Of a stretch of 30,472 nucleotides of DNA, positions 7,977 to 13,968 are shown piece by piece (positions within the stretch are counted from its first letter, which is position 1; every line of letters begins with the position of its first letter). The translations under genes and the position numbers were made by a program. Origin of the DNA: a virus; the IMG/VR virus record IMGVR_UViG_3300005663_000158, positions 1-30,472 of that record, one strand, 5' to 3'. The notes beneath the pieces were generated by a model, which was given only the letters and a program-made list of their open reading frames with translations, did not search any database and had not been told where the DNA came from.

Positions 7977-8004
7977 CGCGCTCAAGTTTGTGTGCTCAAG
8001 CGCG
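7977..8004 (-). terminator. Possible weak terminator hairpin
   Basis: Read on the minus strand, CGCGCT and AGCGCG form a six-base stem around a 16-base loop, followed by TTTCCTTTT. It lies 18 bases beyond the stop of the 56-aa gene. The loop is long and the T-run is interrupted, so this is tentative. Confidence 0.3.
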
Positions 8005-8022
8005 CCTCCGAGAAGAGGAGTA

Positions 8023-8193
8023 TCAGAGTTCGATTATCAACTGCAGCTTCTCATGTGCAAGGTCGCTATGGTGTTGGATAGTTTCCTGCAGGGCAGCATA
8101 CAAGGAATCGGCTTGGCTGATAAGACGCGCGGATTCTGTTGCCCGTTCTATTTCGGCAAGGTGTGAAAATAGTTGTTTGAGTAATGCGTTCAT
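8023..8193 (-). CDS. Small helical hypothetical protein, 56 aa
   Basis: Reading frame MNALLKQLFSHLAEIERATE... to LIIEL, preceded by GGAG eight bases before the ATG. The sequence is amphipathic and helical throughout (SARLISQADSLYAALQETIQ), so a small coiled-coil protein is likely. It lies between two clusters of the GTTATCGGAC repeat and is the last gene before the long non-coding region. It is below common length cutoffs; the ribosome-binding site and protein-like composition support it. Function unknown. Confidence 0.6.
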   Translation of the reverse strand: MNALLKQLFSHLAEIERATESARLISQADSLYAALQETIQHHSDLAHEKLQLIIEL

Positions 8194-8234
8194 TATTGGA
8201 CTCCAAATACATGGGGGGACTATGAGTTATCGGA

Positions 8235-8441
8235 CTAATCCTTTGCCGGTGCTACGTAGTCGGGATTTGGAATATAAGCGTTCAAACCTACAACTACTGG
8301 TTGCCCTTTATGCTGCGCTGTGGTAGCACGATTGCCCCCAGACGTAGCAACAATAATCGACTTCGTGCTTTTACTAACATGCGAATCAACCGGCACGGTC
8401 ACGGTCAACACATTGTCCTTGATAACTGCTTTTACTGCCAT
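8235..8441 (-). CDS. Small hypothetical protein, 68 aa
   Basis: MAVKAVIKDNVLTVTVPVDS opens a 68-residue protein that looks beta-rich, ending in GLNAYIPNPDYVAPAKD. GGGGG lies just upstream of the ATG. It is the first substantial gene after the promoter at 8616-8643 and follows a tiny membrane peptide (8494-8577). Its stop codon overlaps a GTTATCGGAC repeat copy (8226-8235). I do not recognise the family; a small DNA-binding or capsid-associated beta protein cannot be told apart by eye. Confidence 0.65.
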   Translation of the reverse strand: MAVKAVIKDNVLTVTVPVDSHVSKSTKSIIVATSGGNRATTAQHKGQPVVVGLNAYIPNPDYVAPAKD

Positions 8442-8493
8442 GGTAATACCCCCAAAAAAAGTAACATTATTCGACTCGATTTACAATACCGGA

Positions 8494-8577
8494 CTATACG
8501 CCAAGTGCAAACAGGCAAACAACATACAACATCAACAACCCAAATCCCACAACCTGCAAATAGTTTATCTGATACAT
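8494..8577 (-). CDS. Tiny membrane peptide, 27 aa
   Basis: The frame MYQINYLQVVGFGLLMLYVV followed by CLFALGV is one hydrophobic helix. GGGGG precedes the ATG by about eight bases, and the peptide lies 40 bases after the promoter -10 at 8616-8621. A paralogous leader and a similar short hydrophobic peptide occur at 9219-9275. It could be a leader peptide or a functional membrane peptide. Confidence 0.45.
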   Translation of the reverse strand: MYQINYLQVVGFGLLMLYVVCLFALGV

Positions 8578-8615
8578 GATTCTGCCCCCAAAAAAACATT
8601 TTCTGTTCTGCCCAA

Positions 8616-8643
8616 AGTCTAACATCGAAAATCGCGATTGCAA
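8616..8643 (-). promoter_or_regulatory. Promoter, TTGCAA-N16-TAGACTTTGGG
   Basis: Minus strand: -35 TTGCAA (8638-8643), 16-base spacer, -10 TAGACT (8616-8621), followed by TTGGG. It shares the -35, spacer and the CTTTGGG discriminator with the promoter at 13325-13352, and more weakly with 9321-9349. A TTATCGGAC copy lies about 30 bases upstream (8673-8681). It would drive the tiny peptide at 8577 and the 68-aa gene at 8441. Confidence 0.6.
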
Positions 8644-8893
8644 ATAAAATCCGGTATTTTTTTCAGATACTTTTATCGGACCTTACCTTCCTATATACGC
8701 GCATGGGTGTGTCCGATAACATCCCATCCCCCCATCCCAGTCCGATAACTGCCCCGTCCCATAACCATCAAGCCCCATCCTCATCCCCAAGACCACGTGA
8801 ATTATCGCTCACACCCTCATGCATACCGTTACGGATTATCCTCCGCACTCTTAGCCCCAATCTGTATCCCACACATCGTAAATCGTATCTGTT
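8644..8893. other. Non-coding regulatory stretch
   Basis: No gene is seen. It contains three GTTATCGGAC-type repeats (8673-8681, 8711-8720, 8740-8749) and the second ACCACGTGAATT copy (8792-8803). The plus strand is C-rich (the minus strand G-rich), unlike neighbouring coding DNA. Confidence 0.55.
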
Positions 8894-9211
8894 TCATCTT
8901 GCGCCTTCTTCTGATTCTGTTCGTTCATTCATTCTCTTAGTACAGGCATTGACATCATCACAAGCACAATCTATACACCTGTACTCCCCACAACCGCAAT
9001 AACACAACTCTTTCGGCTTATCATGCTTCTCACACACCGGCAGTAGATTATCGTCCGCAGGTAAAACCAGAATCAACATCTTACTACCATATTTCCTTCG
9101 GGTAGAGGCAAGAGCTTCCTCGACATCCCCAAATTCCAGTATCTCACAATCCCATCTTCCCCAGACAGTCTTACGAGTCATTATCTTATATGCTTTCAGC
9201 ATACCCATCAT
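8894..9211 (-). CDS. Cysteine-rich zinc-binding candidate, 105 aa
   Basis: The first 55 residues look like a compact alpha/beta unit (MMGMLKAYKIMTRKTVWGRW ... YGSKMLILVLPADDN). The second half is Cys/His-rich: PVCEKHDKP, then CYCGCGEYRCIDCACDD and a final Cys, enough ligands for one or two zinc ions in a small RING- or B-box-like arrangement. AAGGGGAC precedes the start. It lies beyond a promoter-like element (9321-9349) downstream of the ubiquitin-like operon. It may be an accessory partner of that operon, but this is inferred from position only. Confidence 0.7.
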   Translation of the reverse strand: MMGMLKAYKIMTRKTVWGRWDCEILEFGDVEEALASTRRKYGSKMLILVLPADDNLLPVCEKHDKPKELCYCGCGEYRCIDCACDDVNACTKRMNERTESEEGAR

Positions 9212-9218
9212 AGTCCCC

Positions 9219-9275
9219 TTAACACAATGCCAATAACACCGGCAACACTAAACCCCAAAACATTTCTCGATACAC
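9219..9275 (-). CDS. Possible leader/membrane peptide, 18 aa
   Basis: From a GTG start at 9275, MYREMFWGLVLPVLLALC ends seven bases before the next gene's ATG, with AAGGGG overlapping its stop. The upstream GGGGGTTAGAATC-GTG-TATC matches GGGGGCAGAATC-ATG-TATC before the 27-aa peptide at 8494-8577, so the two leaders look duplicated. Very short, hence low confidence. Confidence 0.35.
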   Translation of the reverse strand: MYREMFWGLVLPVLLALC

Positions 9276-9320
9276 GATTCTAACCCCCGTAGAGAAAAAT
9301 GATTTTTTTTCGCCCCACAA

Positions 9321-9349
9321 AGCATAACGCAAAAACCGCGCTCCGCCAA
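9321..9349 (-). promoter_or_regulatory. Promoter candidate, TTGGCG-N17-TATGCTTTG
   Basis: Minus strand: -35 TTGGCG (9344-9349), 17-base spacer, -10 TATGCT (9321-9326) followed by TTGTGGGG. The -10 and following bases match the promoter at 13325-13352. It starts right after the stop of the 55-aa zinc gene and precedes the leader peptide at 9275 and the gene at 9211. Confidence 0.5.
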
Positions 9350-9350
9350 A

Positions 9351-9518
9351 TTATTTTTTTAATTTTTTTTCTCCCCCCACCCTACCTGTTAGCACAACCA
9401 GTTTTCTCCAGCACATATCACACCAAAACTTGAACCGGTATAGTGTCCCAGTAGTCTTGGTGTAGTCCGGTATTATCTTTTCCCCGCAACAATTACATAT
9501 CGCTACCTTGCGTCTCAT
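9351..9518 (-). CDS. Small zinc-finger protein, 55 aa
   Basis: The frame MRRKVAICNCCGEKIIPDYT continues to FKFWCDMCWRKL and a basic tail. Two cysteine pairs (C8 with C11, and C33 with C36) give a classic C-x2-C ... C-x2-C zinc ribbon, with one extra Cys at position 10. A G-rich stretch (GTATTGGGTA) precedes the ATG. It follows the 83-aa gene after 30 bases, so it is probably the last gene of the ubiquitin-like operon before the promoter at 9321-9349. Its length is under usual cutoffs; the paired cysteines make it credible. Confidence 0.65.
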   Translation of the reverse strand: MRRKVAICNCCGEKIIPDYTKTTGTLYRFKFWCDMCWRKLVVLTGRVGGEKKLKK

Positions 9519-9548
9519 TACCCAATACCCCGCAAATTACTACTCAAA

Positions 9549-9800
9549 TTACTGCTCGGTCGCCCTTATCACCGAAACGCTCGACAACTGCGCCGCCCTA
9601 ATCAACAATATCCTATGCTGATTGAAGGCAGGCCGCATGTCATCAGGTACTTTATCAAGCACAATCGTCCCGTTATCCCAATGCGCGATTAAATGCCCAC
9701 AACTAACCAGATTGTTCCCATCAGACCGTAACCCAGTAGGCGGTTCTTTCGACTCACGGTGCAAAAAACTAATAACAATCTCCATATTCTGTGTCGCCAT
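9549..9800 (-). CDS. Small hypothetical protein coupled to E1, 83 aa
   Basis: Starts MATQNMEIVISFLHRESKEP, with the ATG overlapping the E1-like gene's stop codon (TAATG), so it is almost certainly co-translated. The middle has CGHLIAHWDNGTIVLDKVPD and the end is a beta strand/helix stretch. I do not recognise the family. Tight coupling to the E1 gene makes it a candidate accessory of the ubiquitin-like system, perhaps a regulator or substrate adaptor, though this is position-based inference only. Confidence 0.7.
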   Translation of the reverse strand: MATQNMEIVISFLHRESKEPPTGLRSDGNNLVSCGHLIAHWDNGTIVLDKVPDDMRPAFNQHRILLIRAAQLSSVSVIRATEQ

Positions 9801-10504
9801 TACTCTATACCCCCTACTGTTAACTCCATTGCTAACAAATTCAACATTAAATCCGACTCGACCTCAAATCCCCTCAGCCACTTCGTAAACTGTGCCAGCA
9901 TAAACCCTGCCGCTACGTTCGCACAATATACCGTACTCTTGGCCGTACAAGGCGCGGGATGTGCCTCTGCAGATTTGAACAGTGTACTCTCATAATCCTC
10001 GATACTGATACTGTATTCGGTTATTCCGCGCATCTCCCTGTTACACACAGTCAATACCCGCAGAGTCTCGGCAGCCATCCTACCATCCACAAAGAATATA
10101 CAATTATCCTTTACACACTTGAAGATGAACCCCCGTACCTCAATGTCATCGACACACACAAACACCACGTCAACCCCCGCTGCATCAGCCCTCGTAAATT
10201 TCTTCTTATGTGAATTCAACTCCAATTCAGAATTGATATTCAATAACTCTGGGCCTAACACAGATACCTTGTACCAGCTTAAATCAGCTTCTTTGTACCC
10301 CTGCGTAACCACGTTTGGTAAACTCACAATATCAGGGTCGATAATAACAATGTTTGTAGCCCCGATAGAGGCCAACTGTAACGCAACCTGCCGCCCTATC
10401 GCGCCTACGCCCACCACCATGCACCGCAACCCAGCGATTTTATCGGACGGAACAATCGCCGCCTGCCTCACATACCTATCACCACCATCATTTGTACCCA
10501 TCAC
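9800..10504 (-). CDS. E1-like (ThiF/MoeB) ubiquitin-activating enzyme
   Basis: A 234-residue Rossmann adenylyltransferase of the ThiF/MoeB/E1 type. E1 proteins adenylate the C terminus of a ubiquitin-like protein and carry it as a thioester. Visible features: RYVRQ near the N terminus (R10, R13); nucleotide-binding GVGAIG at 32-37; acidic DPDIV at 56-60 with the following N64; DGR at 140-142; and a Cys-containing crossover APCTAKST with candidate catalytic C186. The paired CxxC zinc ligands of many MoeB proteins are absent. Start is GTG at 10504 or ATG at 10501; AAGGGG lies upstream. It lies 15 bases after the JAMM gene in the same operon. The pattern around C186 fits E1s paired with prokaryotic ubiquitin-like and JAB proteins. 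Confidence 0.92.
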   Translation of the reverse strand: MMGTNDGGDRYVRQAAIVPSDKIAGLRCMVVGVGAIGRQVALQLASIGATNIVIIDPDIVSLPNVVTQGYKEADLSWYKVSVLGPELLNINSELELNSHKKKFTRADAAGVDVVFVCVDDIEVRGFIFKCVKDNCIFFVDGRMAAETLRVLTVCNREMRGITEYSISIEDYESTLFKSAEAHPAPCTAKSTVYCANVAAGFMLAQFTKWLRGFEVESDLMLNLLAMELTVGGIE

Positions 10505-10519
10505 ATTATCCCCTTAATC

Positions 10520-11494
10520 TTAACCACACGGGTCATCATCATCGTCAGCGAATCCAAACTTTTCATCCCACTCATCATCTATTGTCTCATCAACGCGACT
10601 ATCGGCGTAATTATACCCATCAATATGCAGATTATCCACATTCTCTGCAAGTTTCTCTAATTCCATATAATACTCTTTGTTATCCATCAGCATCAGATTT
10701 TCCCAGTCATCCTCCGTCAGCGCCAGTTTCCCTACCTCTGTCTCCCGTACAATCCGTATACTACCATCCACCGCAGATACAATATCCTTTACCTCGCCGT
10801 ATCCTGCAGAGGCAATAGGGAATCCCCAGTTAGTCATAGTCACCTTCTCATCATATTCTGCGCCCCACAGTTTCCTGTACTCATCCGGTATGTGCATCTC
10901 AGTCAATACCTTCACAGAGATAATCGTTTTGGATTTCGGTCCGATATTATACTGCAATCTGGCATATGAAGTGCCATCACCAGCAACAATACACATTACA
11001 GACCAGTGACATTTCCCGAATACACGCGCAAAAGTATCTTCATCTATACTGCTCGGAGATGGGCCAAATGTCGGGTGCGTATGGATCCATATCCGCCCAA
11101 ACTGTTCCGGCTTCAGTCCCTTATCCACACAATCATCGAAGTAATCAGCTACCCCGTTATCATCGAAGTTTGCACTGGCTTGTGATACCTCTTGCTTAAC
11201 CACAACAACATCCTTTACCAGCAGCAAATCATCCTTGTCGGTTATCCCGAAAAACCCTATCTCATTCTGGGTCTTATCCCTCAAGTGTGTTAGTTTCATC
11301 CAGCACAGCTGGGAGAACCTCAGACTCAACTTCGTCACGTCCGGAATCTTCGGCCATGTTTTCAATGGTACAGTCGCAGATGACTCCGCTGTTTTCGCTG
11401 GTAATGCGGCATTGGTTACTGCACTCTGCGCCTTCACCTGCTGGTTGTGTATCTCCGCTTGCTTGTTGTGTTTGTTCTTCTTGCTCCTACTCAT
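10520..11494 (-). CDS. JAMM/JAB metallopeptidase (deubiquitinase-like)
   Basis: The protein is 324 residues from ATG at 11494, which overlaps the E2-like stop by eight bases (ATGAGTAG); the longer frame starting at 11542 would intrude into that gene. It has the complete JAMM signature: E78 (NEIGFFG), then H138-T-H140-x7-S148-x2-D151 within IHTHPTFGPSPSSID. All metal ligands and the Ser are present, so an active zinc isopeptidase is expected. Such enzymes trim ubiquitin-like precursors to expose Gly-Gly or remove conjugated modifier. The N-terminal 45 residues are basic and probably disordered; about 170 residues beyond the JAMM core end in an Asp-rich tail. Contains a CTGCAGAGGC copy at 10804-10813. 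Confidence 0.93.
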   Translation of the reverse strand: MSRSKKNKHNKQAEIHNQQVKAQSAVTNAALPAKTAESSATVPLKTWPKIPDVTKLSLRFSQLCWMKLTHLRDKTQNEIGFFGITDKDDLLLVKDVVVVKQEVSQASANFDDNGVADYFDDCVDKGLKPEQFGRIWIHTHPTFGPSPSSIDEDTFARVFGKCHWSVMCIVAGDGTSYARLQYNIGPKSKTIISVKVLTEMHIPDEYRKLWGAEYDEKVTMTNWGFPIASAGYGEVKDIVSAVDGSIRIVRETEVGKLALTEDDWENLMLMDNKEYYMELEKLAENVDNLHIDGYNYADSRVDETIDDEWDEKFGFADDDDDPCG

Positions 11495-12755
11495 TAGTAT
11501 CATCCTCAAAATTATAGTTAACAGCATCATCATCTTCTGCAATACACGGTTTACACCATGTTACTTCACTCTCATCCTCTTTATACACACCCTCCACTAC
11601 GCAATCGTTGCATACAGTTTCACTGCAATTCTCACACTTAGCCATATTCTCATTATCACCAAAACGCCCTCCGCACACAGAACACTCGTAGAAACAATCT
11701 GGACAATATCCCTCAACAAAGTGGTCACCAACACACGTAGTACACATTTCCTCCATACAACCAACCTCAGCGCACTCTTTTATGCAGTGTTTGCATACTG
11801 TAGTGCCACACTGTTCACATATTACACCTATACCATAACAGGTCGAGTTACTACAAATCTCGCAGCAAAACGCACAATTTCCACAGTAGTTCTCACTACA
11901 ATGTTCACAATAGTAACTTTCCCCATTAGGCACCCTATCTCCGCACGCTGCACAACTACAACTCTCCCCGCCTTCGCCCCACTCATCCATCTTGATATAC
12001 GCACCAGACGGATAATAAGTCTCCATCACAACCTTGACAAGTATAGCAAGATTGAATATATCCATATTCCTAATCGCTGTTTGTATGGCCACCTTAGCAT
12101 TACCCTCACACAACTGCCCATCCGATACGTGGGGGTGGCACACACCATCATCACTATCTCCACCACTCCAATTCCCCTCACATTCCTCTATACAATAATG
12201 TAAGCCCACCACCCCGACTAAGCCAGAATGAGCAGCTATACATATATCGAAACGACCCAACTCAATTTCCTCAAATACTATATTATCCGTCCTTAGTATT
12301 ACAATAATTCCACTATGGTCTTTCCTTACCTGCATCACACCAAACTCATCTGCCAAACTCACTAAATCTTCATATATACTCCGCACAGTAACAGGAGTCG
12401 CGCAGATTATATCCTCTGAAATCTTCTCTAATTCACCTACTCCCCCCACCATCTCTGCGTATAATCTCCCGAACCTTCCTCTACTCACAACAATTATCTC
12501 TTCTATATAACTTTTAGGGTACATAATCCGCCCCGAATCCAAGCCCTTAACCAGAACATCTGCGTGGTGCTTCATACGCGGTAAGGAATTACATTCCAGT
12601 ATTTCCTCCGAAACAGCAGCCGTATTGTCCGCTATCCCCCGTATACGCTGCAGTCTCACTTTATTATAGGACTCAAAGAACGCAGTAGCGGCTCTCCATA
12701 AAGCCTTATTGTATCTCCACTTGTTCGGTGTCTTTTCTTCACCATACACAAACAT
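11487..12755 (-). CDS. E2-like protein fused to a multi-zinc (RING-like) array
   Basis: This 422-residue protein has two parts. Residues about 1-260: a helical N terminus, then a segment resembling an E2 conjugating fold, with beta strands IIVILRTDN and FDICIAAHSG, then CHPHVSDGQLCEGN at 206-219. The H-P-x-x-S-x-G-x-x-C spacing is the E2-type active-site pattern, making C216 the candidate thioester cysteine; a helix pair ending at YYPSGAYI follows. Residues 266-404 contain many Cys as C-x2-C pairs (for example CAACGD, YYCEHC, NYCGNC, VICEQC, CKHC, MCTTC, YCPDC, CSVCGG, KCENC, CNDC, CKPC), enough for four or more zinc ions, resembling stacked RING/B-box units. An E2 fused to a possible E3-like zinc module is unusual in prokaryotic systems. 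It lies between the modifier and JAMM genes. Confidence 0.8.
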   Translation of the reverse strand: MFVYGEEKTPNKWRYNKALWRAATAFFESYNKVRLQRIRGIADNTAAVSEEILECNSLPRMKHHADVLVKGLDSGRIMYPKSYIEEIIVVSRGRFGRLYAEMVGGVGELEKISEDIICATPVTVRSIYEDLVSLADEFGVMQVRKDHSGIIVILRTDNIVFEEIELGRFDICIAAHSGLVGVVGLHYCIEECEGNWSGGDSDDGVCHPHVSDGQLCEGNAKVAIQTAIRNMDIFNLAILVKVVMETYYPSGAYIKMDEWGEGGESCSCAACGDRVPNGESYYCEHCSENYCGNCAFCCEICSNSTCYGIGVICEQCGTTVCKHCIKECAEVGCMEEMCTTCVGDHFVEGYCPDCFYECSVCGGRFGDNENMAKCENCSETVCNDCVVEGVYKEDESEVTWCKPCIAEDDDAVNYNFEDDTNE

Positions 12756-12842
12756 ACTATACCCTTTCTACCTCAACAATATACACATATATAATAGCGG
12801 GGTACATCCTTGTACCCTGTTTTGGAGGAATCACTACTGGTC

Positions 12843-13076
12843 TTAGAGGATAGACCCCCCGTCTATCTTCTTCGGTGTTATTGATACTTTGTCCAAGTTC
12901 TGCAGGACATAACTTGCCGAAGCCGGTTCCCTGTTGCAACGAATCAGGTAATTCTCCGGCTTGCTGTGCTCAGGTATCTGCTGGGCGAACAGCGTACCGA
13001 GAGTGGTTCCCTCTGAGACTTCAACATCATCAGCGAAACCACCCCCATCGTTGTTAATAAATCTTACTCTAATCAT
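12843..13076 (-). CDS. Ubiquitin-like modifier precursor
   Basis: A 77-residue protein with beta-grasp character: MIRVRFINNDGGGFADDVEV (two strands), EGTTLGTLF (helix start), and a C-terminal strand DKVSITPKKI. It ends in Asp-Gly-Gly (73-74) plus Ser-Ile-Leu, so removal of three residues would expose the diglycine needed for E1 activation. Size, secondary-structure order and neighbourhood match the prokaryotic ubiquitin-like family that travels with E1, E2 and JAB genes. AGAGGTG precedes ATG 13076, and a consensus promoter lies just upstream (13100-13127). It is the first gene of the operon, typical for a modifier needed in excess. Cys47 might be a side reactive residue. Confidence 0.87.
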   Translation of the reverse strand: MIRVRFINNDGGGFADDVEVSEGTTLGTLFAQQIPEHSKPENYLIRCNREPASASYVLQNLDKVSITPKKIDGGSIL

Positions 13077-13099
13077 ACATCACCTCTACAAAAAACACT

Positions 13100-13127
13100 A
13101 TTATAATTTATTTCTATACAAAAACAA
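13100..13127 (-). promoter_or_regulatory. Promoter of the ubiquitin-like operon
   Basis: Minus strand: -35 TTGTTT (13122-13127), 16-base spacer, perfect -10 TATAAT (13100-13105). The expected transcription start is about 13093, giving a 5' leader of about 17 bases containing the AGAGGTG ribosome-binding site of the modifier gene. Confidence 0.65.
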
Positions 13128-13164
13128 TCAAGAACTCACCTTTTTTGAGGCTGAACCTCACCAG

Positions 13165-13269
13165 TTACGCGCCATTAGCGTCACCCCCCTTCGCACCCAG
13201 CAAAAATGCCAATGACCCTGCTAATGCCCCGCAGAGGAATATAACAATACACCCTAATAATAAATCCAT
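13165..13269 (-). CDS. Small membrane protein, 34 aa
   Basis: ATG at 13269 with AAAGGGG six bases upstream opens MDLLLGCIVIFLCGALAGSL followed by AFLLGAKGGDANGA. It is a single strongly hydrophobic helix with a small-residue, glycine-rich face. Frames that extend further upstream run through a promoter and A/T-tracts and are rejected. It lies between the promoter at 13325-13352 and the ubiquitin-like operon. It may be co-transcribed with that operon or be an independent membrane peptide; function unknown. Confidence 0.6.
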   Translation of the reverse strand: MDLLLGCIVIFLCGALAGSLAFLLGAKGGDANGA

Positions 13270-13324
13270 AATATCCCCTTTGTGATTAAGTGTCCGGCGC
13301 GAGTTTTTTTCGCGTTTCACCCAA

Positions 13325-13352
13325 AGCATAACAAAAAAATTTTTTATTGCAA
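13325..13352 (-). promoter_or_regulatory. Promoter, TTGCAA-N16-TATGCTTTGGG
   Basis: Minus strand: -35 TTGCAA (13347-13352), 16-base spacer of A/T runs, -10 TATGCT (13325-13330), then TTGGG. It belongs to the same family as the elements at 8616-8643 and 9321-9349. A TTATCGGAC copy lies 40 bases upstream (13392-13400). It would drive the 34-aa membrane protein and probably add to transcription of the ubiquitin-like operon. Confidence 0.6.
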
Positions 13353-13572
13353 GTAAAAAACCTAAAAAATAAAAAAATAAATAAAAAAAACTTATCGGAC
13401 GATTCCTTTTGTAGGATACAGAATCCCCTACACAGAATCTATAAAAAAAAATCCGCCTTACCACGTGAATTTCTACTCGCATTGCGCAAAAAAGAGCCTC
13501 TGCAGAAGGCAGGGGGACCTTTGTAACCTGCAGAGGCATGAGAAGAGAGAGAAGAGAAAATTTAGATTGTCT
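13353..13572. promoter_or_regulatory. Regulatory region with three motif families
   Basis: No gene seen. Contents: TTATCGGAC (13392-13400), ACCACGTGAATT (13460-13471), and two GCCTCTGCAG motifs facing each other (13496-13505 and 13528-13537) with 22 bases between. The three motif families also co-occur around 7500-8800, so this looks like a second copy of the same control logic placed in front of the ubiquitin-like operon. Confidence 0.6.
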
Positions 13573-13968
13573 TTAATCCATGTCATCATCCCGAACTAAC
13601 AAGATATATGGGCCATCCCCGGTGCAATACCGTTTGAAGGATAAGAATTCTCTCCTAGCATGAGATCCTAGGTATAGCTGCAGAAAAAGCCTCTCTGCTG
13701 GGGGAAAGGGTTTTTTCATTTTGACTTTAATATATCTATGCTCCCCTTCCGATGCAGATGGTTTAATTATAAAGGTAGAATCCGTAAGCTCATCTAGATC
13801 ATCTATGCGATCCTTGAATAGTACAAACTCTGCCTCGGAATCAATATCAATCAGTAAAGTATGATCATCTGCCTCTATAACAACCATCCCAGCGTCTTTT
13901 GCGAATTGAATAAGCTCTGGTTGTGACATTGAAGAACGTGTACCGCTGTCTAAATCACTCCATTTCAT
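13573..13968 (-). CDS. Hypothetical protein, 131 aa
   Basis: AAAGGGGAC precedes the ATG at 13968. The N-terminal half is acidic (HTLLIDIDSEAEFVLFKDRI) and the C-terminal half has RLFLQLYLGSHARREFLSFK followed by GPYILLVRDD. A similar helix with L-G-S-x-x-x-R-E occurs in uncharacterised small phage proteins that I cannot place more precisely. It is the last gene of the metabolism block, immediately before the regulatory region at 13353-13572. No catalytic motif seen. Confidence 0.7.
   Translation of the reverse strand: MKWSDLDSGTRSSMSQPELIQFAKDAGMVVIEADDHTLLIDIDSEAEFVLFKDRIDDLDELTDSTFIIKPSASEGEHRYIKVKMKKPFPPAERLFLQLYLGSHARREFLSFKRYCTGDGPYILLVRDDDMD

Noticed and set aside
7603-8166. Long plus-strand open frame of 187 codons
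   Set aside because: It runs through repeats and the 56-aa minus-strand gene, has odd composition and no ribosome-binding site; all other genes are on the minus strand.
11494-11542. Longer start of the JAMM gene at 11542
   Set aside because: It would overlap the E2-like gene by 56 bases and adds a meaningless hydrophobic N terminus; ATG 11494 gives the typical short overlap.
11235-12203. Plus-strand frame of 322 codons opposite the E2-like and JAMM genes
   Set aside because: A mirror frame of the real genes; composition is Thr/Ile/Leu-rich without motifs and no ribosome-binding site.
12757-12939. Minus-strand frame of 60 codons between E2-like and modifier genes
   Set aside because: It overlaps the modifier gene out of frame and has no ribosome-binding site or protein-like pattern.
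9800-13076. CBASS operon (Cap2/Cap3 type)
   Set aside because: CBASS has a single fused E2-E1 protein with a CD-NTase and an effector; here E1 and E2 are separate and no nucleotidyltransferase is present, while a dedicated modifier is.
13141-13160. Hairpin TGAGG-CTGAA-CCTCA as a terminator
   Set aside because: The run of T on the plus strand comes before the stem, so on the minus strand it is followed by A, not T; it fits a terminator in neither direction.
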